DNA of 64,000 nucleotides from Arcticibacter tournemirensis (GCF_006716645.1 NZ_VFPL01000001.1:558001-622000), one strand, 5' to 3'. Counted from the first letter of the stretch, positions 16,305 through 26,117 are shown. Notes: generated by a model not told the origin, from the sequence alone. Numbers and translations are program-made.

Positions 16305-17507
16305 ATGATTCGATTCTGTACTCTTGCCCTTTATTTGTTTTGTTCCGTTGTTGCATTAAATTCCTGTTCGTCCGAACCGGAGAAAAAAAGAGTCAGAACT
16401 ATAGAGGATGACAAATCCGATAGTCTTCTTCTCGTATATGACAGTAAGAAGGCTGATAAGCGCATTGACGCCTACATGAAGGAGCTTCATAAAAAAAGGG
16501 GTTTTAACGGCAATGTACTTGTAGCAAAGAAAGGTAAGATAATCTATCAGAATGCTATTGGCTGGGCTGATTACCTTCACAGGGACAGTCTCACTATTAA
16601 CTCCGTCTTTGAGCTCGCGTCTGTCTCTAAGCCAATGACTGCTACTGCTATATTAATGCTTGCTGAGCAGGGAAAACTTAAGCTGGATCAGACAGTTAAC
16701 GCTTTTTATCCAGATTTCCCCTATCCTGGCATCACCATAAGAATGCTTCTTTCCCATCGCTCTGGCTTGATGAATTACGTGTATTTCGTTGACCGGCTCT
16801 GGAAAGCGCAGCGTAAGAATGAAAGTAAAGGGATTACCAACGCTGATGTGATGAAACTTATCGCAGAGCATAAGCCACCTGTATATACAAAGCCAAATGT
16901 AAAGTTTCACTATAATAATTCGAACTTCATGATCCTGGGGGCTATTATTGAAAAGGTGTCGGGTATGCCTTATTCCCAGTTTATGCAGGAGAATATTTTC
17001 AAGCCTTGTGGTATGAAAAATACCAACGTATATTCTAAGGCTGAATACGACAAAATTCCAGTTGATGTAGTAGGACATGATCGTACCTGGCGTTATTCCG
17101 TCGTTCAGAATTTTCTGGACGGTCCCGTTGGTGATAAAGGCATTTACAGTACTGTTCATGATCTCTTCCTTTTTGACCGTTGCTTGCGTAAAGGTAAATT
17201 GCTGGGAAAGGCCTGGCTTGACTCAGCTTATACAGGCCATAACAATCTTGTAAGGGGCCATTTTAACTATGGCTATGGCTGGCGTACTTTTGAGGGCGAC
17301 GGGCATAAAGTTGTCTATCACACAGGATGGTGGCATGGGTTCCGACATATTTACCTGAGAGACCTTACTGCAGACGTGACGATCGTTTTACTTTGCAATC
17401 TAACCAATGGAAGCCTGCTGCAGCTGGATGAACTGTACAAGATGGTAGGTATGCCCGTTGTTAAAAAAAGCGCTTATACCGGGAATGGGGACACATCTGA
17501 AGATTAA
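16305..17507 (+). CDS. Serine hydrolase of the beta-lactamase class C/PBP family, lipoprotein
   Basis: A 400-residue beta-lactamase-fold hydrolase (PF00144). A lipoprotein signal ends in LNSC (Cys about residue 21), so it is membrane-anchored outside the cytoplasm. Active-site motifs are SVSK (SxxK, in ELASVSKPMTA), YNNS (YxN, in HYNNSNFMILG) and HTG (in HTGWWHGF, replacing KTG). A C-terminal Lipocalin-like or PBP tail is absent. Members of this broad family include esterases, D-aminopeptidases and D,D-peptidases; true beta-lactamase activity should not be assumed. It is divergent from fumC across a 208-bp region. Confidence 0.9.
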   Translation: MIRFCTLALYLFCSVVALNSCSSEPEKKRVRTIEDDKSDSLLLVYDSKKADKRIDAYMKELHKKRGFNGNVLVAKKGKIIYQNAIGWADYLHRDSLTINSVFELASVSKPMTATAILMLAEQGKLKLDQTVNAFYPDFPYPGITIRMLLSHRSGLMNYVYFVDRLWKAQRKNESKGITNADVMKLIAEHKPPVYTKPNVKFHYNNSNFMILGAIIEKVSGMPYSQFMQENIFKPCGMKNTNVYSKAEYDKIPVDVVGHDRTWRYSVVQNFLDGPVGDKGIYSTVHDLFLFDRCLRKGKLLGKAWLDSAYTGHNNLVRGHFNYGYGWRTFEGDGHKVVYHTGWWHGFRHIYLRDLTADVTIVLLCNLTNGSLLQLDELYKMVGMPVVKKSAYTGNGDTSED

Positions 17508-17680
17508 GATTATATCATTTCGTCTTTTATTGCTTGGTTTCCGCCATTTTCGTATGTTTATAAAATCAATAAAGTATTCCTGAATAATATTCAAAAAATA
17601 TAGTATACCAGTATAAGTTGCTAAAATTGCTTGATGTATTCTTCGGGGATGCATTTACATTTTTATAGGGTCTAAACCAC

Positions 17681-18058
17681 ATGAGTAAGGTTTTTATAAT
17701 TGACGATGATCCGATTCATCAGAGAATTGCGCAGATAATGATAGTAAAACATTCAATATACGATGAATATTCAAGTTATTTGGATGCGGCTAAGGCTATC
17801 GAGTACCTTGAACATAATCGTGACACCGACGACTTACCTGATGTGATTTTGCTTGACTTGAATATGCCGGGACTTGACGGATGGGAGTTTTTGGATAAGT
17901 ACGACAAGCTGAAACCTTTTTTTCAAAAGGACATAAAGATATACATCGTCAGTTCATCTGTCGACGAGAAAGATAAAGTACGGGCTGAGTCTTACTCCAT
18001 GGTCTCGGGTTTTATATCAAAACCGCTTACTCCTCAAATTCTCCGGACAACACTTTGA
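17681..18058 (+). CDS. Single-domain CheY-like response regulator
   Basis: A 125-residue stand-alone receiver. The acidic pair is in IIDDDPIHQRIAQ, the phospho-acceptor Asp in VILLDLNMPGLDGWEFL (about D62), the switch Ser in YIVSSSVDEKD and the Lys in FISKPL. This variant, with IDDDPIHQ and LDLNMPxLDGWEFL, is common in Bacteroidota, where such proteins relay phosphate between kinases. No kinase is adjacent. The 173-nt stretch before it (17508-17680) shows no gene or clear hairpin. Confidence 0.93.
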   Translation: MSKVFIIDDDPIHQRIAQIMIVKHSIYDEYSSYLDAAKAIEYLEHNRDTDDLPDVILLDLNMPGLDGWEFLDKYDKLKPFFQKDIKIYIVSSSVDEKDKVRAESYSMVSGFISKPLTPQILRTTL

Positions 18059-18101
18059 ACTTTTAATTCATAACGCTGTTATAGCTTATAAAATTTTAGT
18101 C

Positions 18102-18407
18102 ATGTTTGATAAATTACTTCAAGTACAGCAACAGGCAGAGGAAATCAAGAAAAGACTTGATGCCATAACTGTGAGTGGCGAAGCAGAAGGTGGAAAGATA
18201 AAAGTTACAGCTACCGGCAACAAGCATATAAATGCTATCCATATTGACGAAGATTTTCTGAAGGCTGCTGATAAAGAAGAGCTCGAAGACCTGTTATCTG
18301 TTGCTGTCAATAAGGCGCTTGAACAAGCCGAGAACGTGCATCAATCGGAGATGCAGGCTCTTAGCCAAAATATGATGGGTGGACTAGGGAATCTCTTCGG
18401 ACAATAA
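18102..18407 (+). CDS. YbaB/EbfC family nucleoid-associated protein
   Basis: A 101-residue protein of the YbaB/EbfC family (PF02575): long N-terminal helix (LLQVQQQAEEIKKRLDAI), a small beta-sheet carrying GGKIKVTATGNKHINAI, and a C-terminal helix with NKALEQAENVHQSEMQ, ending in the characteristic MMGGLGNLFGQ. Family members dimerise into tweezers that bind DNA nonspecifically. In many bacteria the gene sits with dnaX-recR; here it precedes a UPF0173 hydrolase by 12 nt. Confidence 0.95.
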   Translation: MFDKLLQVQQQAEEIKKRLDAITVSGEAEGGKIKVTATGNKHINAIHIDEDFLKAADKEELEDLLSVAVNKALEQAENVHQSEMQALSQNMMGGLGNLFGQ

Positions 18408-18419
18408 ACCTCAATAGCC

Positions 18420-19109
18420 ATGAGAATAACCTATTATGGACAGTCCTGCTTCCTTTTGGAATTACAGGGAAAGAAAGTGTTGTTCGATCCTTTTATAACG
18501 CCTAATGAACTGGCGAAGGACATTGACGCAGATAACATACAAGCCGATTTTATACTTGTTTCACATGGACATTCAGATCATGCAGCCGATCTTATATCTA
18601 TAGCCGGCCGCACGGGAGCCACTGTTGTGTGTTCTTTCGAGATTTCTGAGTGGCTCAATAACAGGGGGGTATCTAATACGCACCCTATGAATCTCGGCGG
18701 ACAATGGTCATTTGAGTTCGGTAAGGTAAAAATGGTATTTGCCGCACATTCAAATTCACTGCCCGACGGAACCTATGGCGGCACGGCGGCAGGTTTCATT
18801 ATTCAATCCGACGGGAAGACCGTTTATTACTCAGGAGATACCGCCCTAACCCAGGAAATGAAGCTTACAGGCGAGCTCTATACTATAGACCTTGCTTTCC
18901 TCCCGATTGGGGATAATTTTACGATGGGAATTAACGATGCCGTTATTGCCTCGAAATTTATTAATTGTACAAATATCATAGGGATGCACTATGATACGTT
19001 CGGATACATTAAAATCGATAAAAAAGAAGCCCTGACAAAGTTTGAAAATGCAGGGCTCCGTTTAAGTTTGATTGATATCGGAAGCAGCGTTGAAATAATT
19101 GACAATTGA
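18420..19109 (+). CDS. UPF0173 metal-dependent hydrolase (metallo-beta-lactamase fold)
   Basis: A 229-residue MBL-fold hydrolase of the UPF0173/YtkL type. The metal motif is SHGHSDHAAD (HxHxDH, about residues 45-54); further ligands appear in FAAHSNSLPDGTYGG and YYSGDTALTQEM, and the closing His is in IIGMHYDTF. The substrate is unknown. It is cotranscribed behind YbaB. Its last codons (ATT GAC AAT TGA) are themselves part of the AATTGAC heptad array that follows, so the repeat has invaded, or grown out of, the 3' end of the gene. Confidence 0.92.
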   Translation: MRITYYGQSCFLLELQGKKVLFDPFITPNELAKDIDADNIQADFILVSHGHSDHAADLISIAGRTGATVVCSFEISEWLNNRGVSNTHPMNLGGQWSFEFGKVKMVFAAHSNSLPDGTYGGTAAGFIIQSDGKTVYYSGDTALTQEMKLTGELYTIDLAFLPIGDNFTMGINDAVIASKFINCTNIIGMHYDTFGYIKIDKKEALTKFENAGLRLSLIDIGSSVEIIDN

Positions 19110-19180
19110 CAATTGAAAATTGACAATTGAAAATGGGTATTGTCCCCTGTCAATTGTCCCCTTTCCCTTGTTCATTGCCT
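19097..19180. repeat. Heptanucleotide array (12 units) between convergent UPF0173 and glgC
   Basis: Twelve consecutive 7-nt units: AATTGAC, AATTGAC, AATTGAA, AATTGAC, AATTGAA, AATGGGT, then ATTGTCC, CCTGTCA, ATTGTCC, CCTTTCC, CTTGTTC, ATTGCCT. The first half reads GACAATT in sense with the + gene; the second half carries the complementary word, i.e. sense with the minus-strand glgC. It starts in the UPF0173 coding end and reaches the glgC stop codon. The same GGACAATTGACA words return at 51.8-52.0 kb. Confidence 0.85.
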
Positions 19181-20441
19181 AAATCACCGTTCCATTGGTT
19201 ATTACAGCCGATTTCTTAATAACAACGATGCCGTCTCTTACTGTATATTTCTCATAATCGCCGTCCTCCAGGTGAGGGCCTCCATTAATTCTAACGTCGT
19301 TTCCGATCCGGCAGTTTTTATCCAGGATGGCATTCTTTATATAACATCTTTCGCCAATGCCCATAATAGGCGAGCCACTCTCTTTTGCTTCTTCAAGCTG
19401 CTCCAGGGTCTGGTAATAGTCACAGCCCATAATATAGCTGCATTCAATCGTTGTTCCTCTTCCGATACGTGTACGGATTCCGATAACCGATCGCTCTACA
19501 CGGCTGGCGTTTATAATGCAGCCTTCAGCAATAACCGTTTTTTCGAGTGTTGTTCCCAGAACCTTTGAAGGAGGTAACATTCTCGCTCTTGAGAAGATAC
19601 TACGCTTGTCAAAGAGATTGAACTTAGGGATATTATCCGTAAGACCTATATTGGCCTCGAAAAAGGAAGAGATAGTTCCTATATCAGTCCAGTACCCGTC
19701 ATATTGATAGCTTAATACCTTTTGCTTGGTGATCGCTTCAGGTATAATCTCCTTTCCAAAATCGGTGTGAGGATCGTTCATAAGCATATCGTAGATCATA
19801 CTCCTGTTGAAGACATAAATACCCATAGATGCCTGAAATAAGCGGCCCTGCGACTTCATTTCATCTCCAACTTCCGAAGCCCATTCCTCCAGTCCGGTTT
19901 TTGGTTTCTCTATAAATGAAGTGATATTATTATTTTCATCAATCTTCATGATACCGAAAGAAGAAGCTTCTTTTGCGGTTACCGGAATAGTGGCTACGGT
20001 GATGTCGGCCTTATTTGCCGCATGTTTCTCAATCATATCATTGAAATCCATCTGGTACAGCTGATCCCCGGAGAGGATAAGTACATAATCGAATTCAAAT
20101 GGTGAAATATGATGGAGAGACTGTCTTACCGCATCTGCGGTTCCCTGGAACCAGGCGCTGTTACTGGGTGTTTGTTCTGCAGCAAGAATGTCAACGAACC
20201 CATTGCTAAATACATTAAAATGGTAGGTGTTCTTAATGTGTTTATTCAGGGAAGCGGAATTAAACTGAGTAAGTACAAAGATTCTGTCGATACCAGAATT
20301 AAGACAGTTTGAAATAGGAATATCAACCAGGCGGTATTTCCCTGCAATAGGGACGGCCGGTTTTGAACGAGTGGCAGTAAGAGGATGTAAGCGGGTTCCT
20401 TGCCCGCCTCCAAGAATAACTGCGATTACTTTCGACATCAT
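19179..20441 (-). CDS. glgC: Glucose-1-phosphate adenylyltransferase
   Basis: A 420-residue ADP-glucose pyrophosphorylase. The nucleotidyltransferase domain starts with AVILGGGQGTRLHPLTATRSKPAVP (GGGxGTRL plus the regulatory/substrate KPAVP), and continues with GSADAVRQ-type WFQGTADAVRQ and the sugar-binding FIEKPK. The C-terminal left-handed beta-helix (about 290-420) has VIAEGCIINAS and IGIRTRIGRGT. It makes ADP-glucose from ATP and glucose-1-phosphate for glycogen synthesis. It follows glgA by 9 nt in a glgA-glgC operon. Two ATGs (20441, 20438) are possible starts. Confidence 0.96.
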   Translation of the reverse strand: MMSKVIAVILGGGQGTRLHPLTATRSKPAVPIAGKYRLVDIPISNCLNSGIDRIFVLTQFNSASLNKHIKNTYHFNVFSNGFVDILAAEQTPSNSAWFQGTADAVRQSLHHISPFEFDYVLILSGDQLYQMDFNDMIEKHAANKADITVATIPVTAKEASSFGIMKIDENNNITSFIEKPKTGLEEWASEVGDEMKSQGRLFQASMGIYVFNRSMIYDMLMNDPHTDFGKEIIPEAITKQKVLSYQYDGYWTDIGTISSFFEANIGLTDNIPKFNLFDKRSIFSRARMLPPSKVLGTTLEKTVIAEGCIINASRVERSVIGIRTRIGRGTTIECSYIMGCDYYQTLEQLEEAKESGSPIMGIGERCYIKNAILDKNCRIGNDVRINGGPHLEDGDYEKYTVRDGIVVIKKSAVITNGTVI

Positions 20442-20450
20442 ATATTTTAA

Positions 20451-21866
20451 TTATTTAAGGCTATTATAAAGGTCAATATACTGAGATGCTGAACGATGCC
20501 ACGAAAAGTCCAGGCTCATCATCCTCTTACGTAACAATCTCATGCCCGGCGTGTTTGAATATAATTCGGTAGCCCGGGTTATAGCATGCGATATAGCTTC
20601 AGACTCGGCCTCTTCAAAGCAGATACCGTAACCCTCAGGCTGTGAGTAATCTATTACCGTATCTTTTAAGCCACCGGTACTTCGTACTACGGGTATGGTT
20701 CCATATCTCAGCGCATATAGCTGGTTCAAGCCGCAGGGCTCTACCCTGGATGGCATAATGATAAAGTCTGCCCCCGCGTAAATGAGGTGTGAAAGGGCTT
20801 CGTCATACCCTATAAAAACGTTATAGTCTTTTTTGAAAGTTGTTCGCAGTCCGGCCAGTGCCTCTTCTATTTCGGGTTCGCCCGACCCCAGAACCATAAT
20901 GCTGACTTTACCTTTTAACGATTCGAGCGTATTGCTGATGGCTTCGGGCAGCAGGTCAGCTCCCTTTTCACCTACCAAACGACCGATAAATGCCACCAAT
21001 GGCTTTGTTAAAGTCAGTCCAAATTCTTTGCATATAGCTCTTTTATTTTCCTGCTTTCCCTTGCTTACGTTGTCAGAATGATAATGACACGGAATCATCG
21101 GGTCGGTGGCAGGATTCCAGACCTCTGTATCAATTCCATTAATCACACCCAGGCTTTTCTTTTCTTCGTGTATGAACAACTGTTCAAGTCCGTTCGAGTT
21201 ATATTTAAGTTCCTCAAGGTAGCTTGGCGATACAGTGGTATATTTCCAGCAGCTTTTTACTCCGACTGCCAGCGAATTAATAGTGCCTTCCCAGTCAAGC
21301 ATTCCCCATTTCCAGGGGTCTACGTCGGGTAAATAATGGTATTTGTCCCATCCAAACCAACCCTGGTACTGTGCATTATGTATTGTAAGAATAGTAGGGA
21401 TGTGAGTTAACTGGTTATAACGGAAAGAGTGGTTCATCAAAAACGGTATCAATCCGGTTTGATGGTCATGGCAGTGTACAATATCGGGCTTATCGCCAAA
21501 TTGTATAAGCCACTCCAGAAAAGCAAGCTGGAAAGCTACAAATTGTTCTGTTTCGTCTGGGTAAGAATAGATTTCTGACCGGTCAAGTAAACCCGGAATT
21601 CGGATGAGATGAAGTGGATACCCAAGCTTATCTGTACTTTCTTTGAGGACTTGAAAAGGAAGGGTTTTGCCTCCCATCAGTATTTCAGACTCAAAAACGA
21701 CATCCAGGCGGCTTTCTCTCACAAATTGCCGGTCATAATAAGGCATTACAACCATCGATGTTATTCCCGCTGCTTGTTGATATTTAGGAAGTGAACCTAC
21801 CACATCTCCTAAGCCGCCAACTTTAGCTACGGGGTAACACTCGGCGCTTACATGGATTACAACCAT
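20451..21866 (-). CDS. glgA: Glycogen synthase (ADP-glucose type)
   Basis: A 471-residue GT5 glycosyltransferase. The N-terminal ADP-glucose motif is KVGGLGDVVGSLP (about residues 16-28), the interdomain part has CHDHQTGLIP and TIHNAQYQGWF, and the C-terminal half has FIGRLVGEKGADLL and the catalytic-region MPSRVEPCGLNQLYALRYG. It extends alpha-1,4-glucan using ADP-glucose. It is the first gene of glgA-glgC. No branching enzyme is in the window; a GT35 phosphorylase homologue lies 28 kb away. Confidence 0.95.
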   Translation of the reverse strand: MVVIHVSAECYPVAKVGGLGDVVGSLPKYQQAAGITSMVVMPYYDRQFVRESRLDVVFESEILMGGKTLPFQVLKESTDKLGYPLHLIRIPGLLDRSEIYSYPDETEQFVAFQLAFLEWLIQFGDKPDIVHCHDHQTGLIPFLMNHSFRYNQLTHIPTILTIHNAQYQGWFGWDKYHYLPDVDPWKWGMLDWEGTINSLAVGVKSCWKYTTVSPSYLEELKYNSNGLEQLFIHEEKKSLGVINGIDTEVWNPATDPMIPCHYHSDNVSKGKQENKRAICKEFGLTLTKPLVAFIGRLVGEKGADLLPEAISNTLESLKGKVSIMVLGSGEPEIEEALAGLRTTFKKDYNVFIGYDEALSHLIYAGADFIIMPSRVEPCGLNQLYALRYGTIPVVRSTGGLKDTVIDYSQPEGYGICFEEAESEAISHAITRATELYSNTPGMRLLRKRMMSLDFSWHRSASQYIDLYNSLK

Positions 21867-21985
21867 AATGTATTGTATGTTTTGCTGTTGAAAGTTATGA
21901 ATTTATATATGTGGAAAACAAGAAAATAATGATTTTGATAACAGTTTTTACGATTTTTATTTAATTATTAATCAGCTATATAGAC

Positions 21986-23098
21986 TTACGTGCCGTCGCG
22001 TCTTTTGATTTTTGCGTTTGTAAAGAGGATTTTGCCGGTTGATTCTGTCGTAAGATCTGCACTAACGGTAAGAACATCGTTGATAATCTTTCCATCTTTT
22101 TGCGACGGAATCCAGTAGTCCACAGAGTTCAATATCTGAAGAAAGGCCTTGTTCGCAATAGTATTCCCAAGATCTTTTATAAGAGAAATGCGCGACGATG
22201 CTCCATTTTTATCAACCATCAGGGTGAATTCTATGGTTCTATCGGTAGTGTCGCTTAACCATTCAGAATTAAAGTTCTGACTTAGGTAGCCCGACAAATA
22301 GAGCGTATAGTTATCATGTTCGTCGATATTACAGCCCTTGGACACAAAAAGCTCTGCATTGAGATAAGGTTCTGATGGTGCAAACAGCACTTTTGAAGTA
22401 GTATATGTTGAGTAGTGGTCGAGAAACATTGTCCCCTCCGCCAAATTGCCGTTAATAAATTTTTCAATTGCAGCGACCTCACTCCCTCCTTTGGGGTATT
22501 CATAAGAAATTCTCCATAAACCCTCCGGCAAGCCATTCTCAACCTTGCCACTATACACTATAGCGTCATACCCCCTCTCGTTAAAACCAAACTGCGGGTC
22601 ACGAAGCTCAAACTTTCCGGATCTGTTTTTAATAACAGGTTTTCCTCTCGTGTTCCAGGTATTGGTAATATAAGGACGGCTGTTAATGAGTTCTATGATG
22701 CTCATAGGACTTCCGTCGGGGTAATAGAAGTACCAAGTTTTTGTGGGCCAGCCTGCTTTAAATTCCGCCTGCCACTTTAAAAATCCTGTAGGGTAAAACG
22801 CTTTGAAAGTACCGTCTTTTTTCCCTTCTTTATAAGTGCCTGTTAAAAGAGTATTCCCCTCTGTGTCGAAATCTGTGAAGGCTCCGTCATATGCCTTTAG
22901 TTCAATGCTGTAATTACTTAATCTTTTTATGGCAAAGAATTCGCAGTCTTTGTCGACAAGATAATACTGGCTGTCAAAGTAGAACGTATACAGGCTATCT
23001 GAAGTCCGTTCGAATAACTTAAGGTCTGTTTGGCCTGACACTGAATAACTGTGCAGCACAAAGAAGATAAAGCCGGTTAGTAGTACTTTTATTTTCAT
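21986..23098 (-). CDS. Exported MORN-repeat protein with TonB-C-like tail
   Basis: A 370-residue protein with a signal peptide ending near VSGQ. Residues about 65-130 contain MORN/YwqK-type repeats (LLTGTYKEGKKDGTFKAFYPTG, then KAGWPTKTWYFYYPDGSPM). The C-terminal part (about 285-365) has FTLMVDKNGASSRISLIKDLGN and a SVDYWIPSQKDGK segment, resembling the TonB C-terminal domain of Bacteroidota energy-transducer-like proteins. That places it in the periplasm, perhaps contacting envelope partners. I cannot name a function. It starts 6 nt after the polA stop, so it shares a transcript with polA. Confidence 0.75.
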   Translation of the reverse strand: MKIKVLLTGFIFFVLHSYSVSGQTDLKLFERTSDSLYTFYFDSQYYLVDKDCEFFAIKRLSNYSIELKAYDGAFTDFDTEGNTLLTGTYKEGKKDGTFKAFYPTGFLKWQAEFKAGWPTKTWYFYYPDGSPMSIIELINSRPYITNTWNTRGKPVIKNRSGKFELRDPQFGFNERGYDAIVYSGKVENGLPEGLWRISYEYPKGGSEVAAIEKFINGNLAEGTMFLDHYSTYTTSKVLFAPSEPYLNAELFVSKGCNIDEHDNYTLYLSGYLSQNFNSEWLSDTTDRTIEFTLMVDKNGASSRISLIKDLGNTIANKAFLQILNSVDYWIPSQKDGKIINDVLTVSADLTTESTGKILFTNAKIKRRDGT

Positions 23099-23104
23099 AT
23101 TCCC

Positions 23105-25903
23105 TTAATGGGCTTCAAGCCAGTTTGTTCCCACGCCGGTCTCTATCAGTATCGGAACTGTAGTTTTTATGGCATTTTTCATCCGCTCTTCTACAATTGT
23201 TTTCACCAGCTCAACTTCAGATAAAGGTACGTCAAAAACCAATTCATCATGAACCTGCATCGTCATTTTTGTCGATAATTTTTGTTCTTTTAAGTCATGG
23301 TGAATGTTGATCATAGCAATCTTGATCAGGTCGGCTGCCGATCCCTGTATTGGAGCGTTGATCGCATTTCGTTCTGCGAAGCCGCGCACTGTGGCATTCG
23401 CCGAATTAATATCTCTTAAATAGCGTCTCCGTCCCATTAAAGTTTGTACGTAACCATTTTCCCTGGCAAAGTTCATGGTGTCGTTCATGTATTTCTTTAT
23501 GCCCGAATACTGCCTGAAGTATTCCTCAATGATATCCGCAGCTTCTTTACGCGGGATGCCCAGACTTTGAGATAAGCCGAAAGCCGACTGCCCGTAAATT
23601 ATACCAAAGTTTACGGCTTTGGCGTTTCGCCGTTTCGTCGAATCAACCTCTTCGAGCGGGATTCCGTAAACTTTAGCGGCCGTAGCGGTGTGGATATCCA
23701 GACCTTTTGCAAAAGCATCCATCATGTTTTCATCTTTGCTTATTTCGGCAATCAACCGCAGTTCAATCTGCGAATAATCCGCCGAAAGAAGAACATGTTC
23801 GTTGTCGCGTGGAATGAAGGCTTTTCTTACTTCTCTTCCCCGCTCGGTCCTGATGGGGATATTCTGCAGATTAGGATTATTTGAACTAAGTCGCCCCGTA
23901 GCAGCCACGGCCTGGTTGTAAGAAGTATGTATTCTGCCCGTCTTCGGATTGATCATCAGTGGCAGTGCATCCACATAGGTCGACTTGAGCTTCTGAAGCT
24001 GACGGAAATCCAGGATGTCTTTTGCGATATCGCTTTTATTGGCCAGCGCCGTTAAAATATCTTCGCCCGTTTGGTATTGCCCCGTTTTTGTTTTTTTCGC
24101 TTTTGGATCCAGTTGAAGCTTGTCAAAGAGGACCTCGCCCAGTTGTTTGGGTGATGCGATATTAAACTGCACTCCCGCTTTTTCATAAACGGTAAGTTCC
24201 AGCTGCCTGATATCTTTTTCCAGCTGCTTTGAGTAGTCCGCCAGTGCCGATTGATCAATCCGCACGCCTTCGCGTTCCATTTCTGCAAGGACATAGATCA
24301 GTGGGTTCTCAATTTCAGAAGCCAGTTTTCGGGCTTCGGCCTTATCGAGTAGAGGTTCAAAAACATCTTTTAGCTGCAGGGTAATATCGGCGTCTTCTGC
24401 CGCGTACTCCTTCACCTTTTCGACCTCCACGTCGCGCATGTTACCCTGGTTTTTGCCTTTTGCACCTATCAGCGATGTGATCGATACAGGCGTGTAACCC
24501 AGATAGTTTTCCGAAAGAAGATCCATATTATGCCTTGTGTCTGGATCAAGAAGGTAATGCGCCAGCATGGTATCGAAAAGCTCTCCCTTTACGTAGATAT
24601 CATACCAGTTTAAAACAAGAATATCGTATTTGAGGTTCTGCCCAATCTTGCGGATAGCCGGATTTTCCATTATAGGCTTGAAGGCTGTAATTACTTCGAA
24701 AGCCTCTTTTTGATCAGGAGATATTGGTACATACCATCCTTCATGCGGCTTAATGGAAAACGACAAACCCACCAGTTCACAATTGTTTGCGTCTGTACAG
24801 GTCGTTTCCGTGTCGAAGCAGAAGAAAGATTGTTGTTCAAGAATACGTATCAGCTCCTGCCGTTTCTCCTCCGTATCCACCAGATGATACTCGTGCGGTG
24901 TGTTCTGAATACTTTTCGAAGGTGCAAGGGGTTCGATGATCGTTTCCGTTTTTACCTCTACTTTTTCTACAGGCTGGCCAAACAGATCTGTTTGCTGCCC
25001 GTAGCTCACCTGCTTTATGTTCGTTACATTAAATTCCTCCCCAAAAACCCGCCGTCCGATTGTTCTGAATTCCAGCTCCATAAACAGCGGTTCAAGCTTA
25101 TCCCGGCTGGGCGGATTTATCTGCAGGGCCTCTTCATCCAGTTCCACAGGTGCATTCAGCAGGATTGTAGCCAGTTTCTTTGAAACCATACCCTGCTCGG
25201 CATATTGTTCAACGTTTTCACGCAATTTGCCCTTCAACTCGTGGCTGTTTTCAATGATTTTTTCTACCGAACCGTACTGTTTAATGAGCGCTTTTGCAGT
25301 CTTTTCGCCAATACCTGGAATTCCAGGAATATTGTCGACTGCATCACCCCACAGACCGAGGATATCGATTACCTGTTCAACCCGTTCAACTTCCCATTTC
25401 GACAGCACCTCGGGTACGCCTAAGATCTCCATATCATTTCCCATCCTCGCGGGTTTATAGATAAAGATATTCTCAGAAACAAGCTGCGCGAAGTCCTTGT
25501 CAGGGGTCATACAGAACACAGTGAATCCAGCCTGTTCCGCTTTCTTTGCAAGCGTCCCGATAATATCATCGGCCTCGTAACCGTCCGACGTAATAACGGG
25601 GATATTAAATCCTTCGATCAGCCGAACCACATAGGGAAGGGCTGCCGCCAGATCTTCAGGCATCGCCTGCCTGTGTGCTTTATAATCTGTGAAATCAGTA
25701 TGACGTTCGGTAGGAGCCTCTGTGTCAAACACTACCGCCATATGTGTAGGGTTTTCTTTTTTCAGCACCTCAAGAAGGGTGTTTGTAAAACCCATAACAG
25801 CAGAAGTATTTATACCTCCCGATGTGAACCGGGGAGTTTTGCTTAATGCGAAATGTGCCCTGTAGATAAGAGCCATGCCGTCTAAGAGAAAGAGTTTTTT
25901 CAT
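23105..25903 (-). CDS. polA: DNA polymerase I
   Basis: A 932-residue family A polymerase, starting at the ATG at 25903 (MKKLFLLDGMALIYRAHFAL); an in-frame ATG 30 codons earlier adds a non-homologous tail. All three domains look intact: 5'-3' exonuclease (about 1-300, with DGYEADDIIGTLA and helix-hairpin-helix IPGIPGIGEKTA), 3'-5' exonuclease (about 350-540, FDTETT with DxE, later YAAEDADI), and polymerase with motif A SADYSQIELRLIA, motif B RRNAKAVNFGIIYGQ and motif C QVHDELVF. It serves repair and Okazaki-fragment processing. The downstream MORN gene is 6 nt away. Confidence 0.97.
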   Translation of the reverse strand: MKKLFLLDGMALIYRAHFALSKTPRFTSGGINTSAVMGFTNTLLEVLKKENPTHMAVVFDTEAPTERHTDFTDYKAHRQAMPEDLAAALPYVVRLIEGFNIPVITSDGYEADDIIGTLAKKAEQAGFTVFCMTPDKDFAQLVSENIFIYKPARMGNDMEILGVPEVLSKWEVERVEQVIDILGLWGDAVDNIPGIPGIGEKTAKALIKQYGSVEKIIENSHELKGKLRENVEQYAEQGMVSKKLATILLNAPVELDEEALQINPPSRDKLEPLFMELEFRTIGRRVFGEEFNVTNIKQVSYGQQTDLFGQPVEKVEVKTETIIEPLAPSKSIQNTPHEYHLVDTEEKRQELIRILEQQSFFCFDTETTCTDANNCELVGLSFSIKPHEGWYVPISPDQKEAFEVITAFKPIMENPAIRKIGQNLKYDILVLNWYDIYVKGELFDTMLAHYLLDPDTRHNMDLLSENYLGYTPVSITSLIGAKGKNQGNMRDVEVEKVKEYAAEDADITLQLKDVFEPLLDKAEARKLASEIENPLIYVLAEMEREGVRIDQSALADYSKQLEKDIRQLELTVYEKAGVQFNIASPKQLGEVLFDKLQLDPKAKKTKTGQYQTGEDILTALANKSDIAKDILDFRQLQKLKSTYVDALPLMINPKTGRIHTSYNQAVAATGRLSSNNPNLQNIPIRTERGREVRKAFIPRDNEHVLLSADYSQIELRLIAEISKDENMMDAFAKGLDIHTATAAKVYGIPLEEVDSTKRRNAKAVNFGIIYGQSAFGLSQSLGIPRKEAADIIEEYFRQYSGIKKYMNDTMNFARENGYVQTLMGRRRYLRDINSANATVRGFAERNAINAPIQGSAADLIKIAMINIHHDLKEQKLSTKMTMQVHDELVFDVPLSEVELVKTIVEERMKNAIKTTVPILIETGVGTNWLEAH

Positions 25904-26117
25904 TGTAACGTTTACAGTGAGATATATGATTACACAGATTATATGATCGACTGATTTTAAACGATTGTGCGGGGCAGTCAGGTATACAATCATTCAAAGT
26001 TAACAAGAAATAATCAATCTTCGTGGCTGCGGAATGACACCAGCGAAATCGCTTTTGAAAAGCCGCGGACGTCTAGCCCTTTTCATCCTTCTATACCACA
26101 AAATTGCGACAAGGAGC

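Noticed and set aside
16305-17507. Antibiotic-resistance beta-lactamase
   Set aside because: SxxK, YxN and HTG motifs place it in the broad class C/esterase-like family, most members of which are not resistance enzymes.
24710-25460. Open frames antisense to polA
   Set aside because: Shadows of the polymerase reading frame without independent signals.
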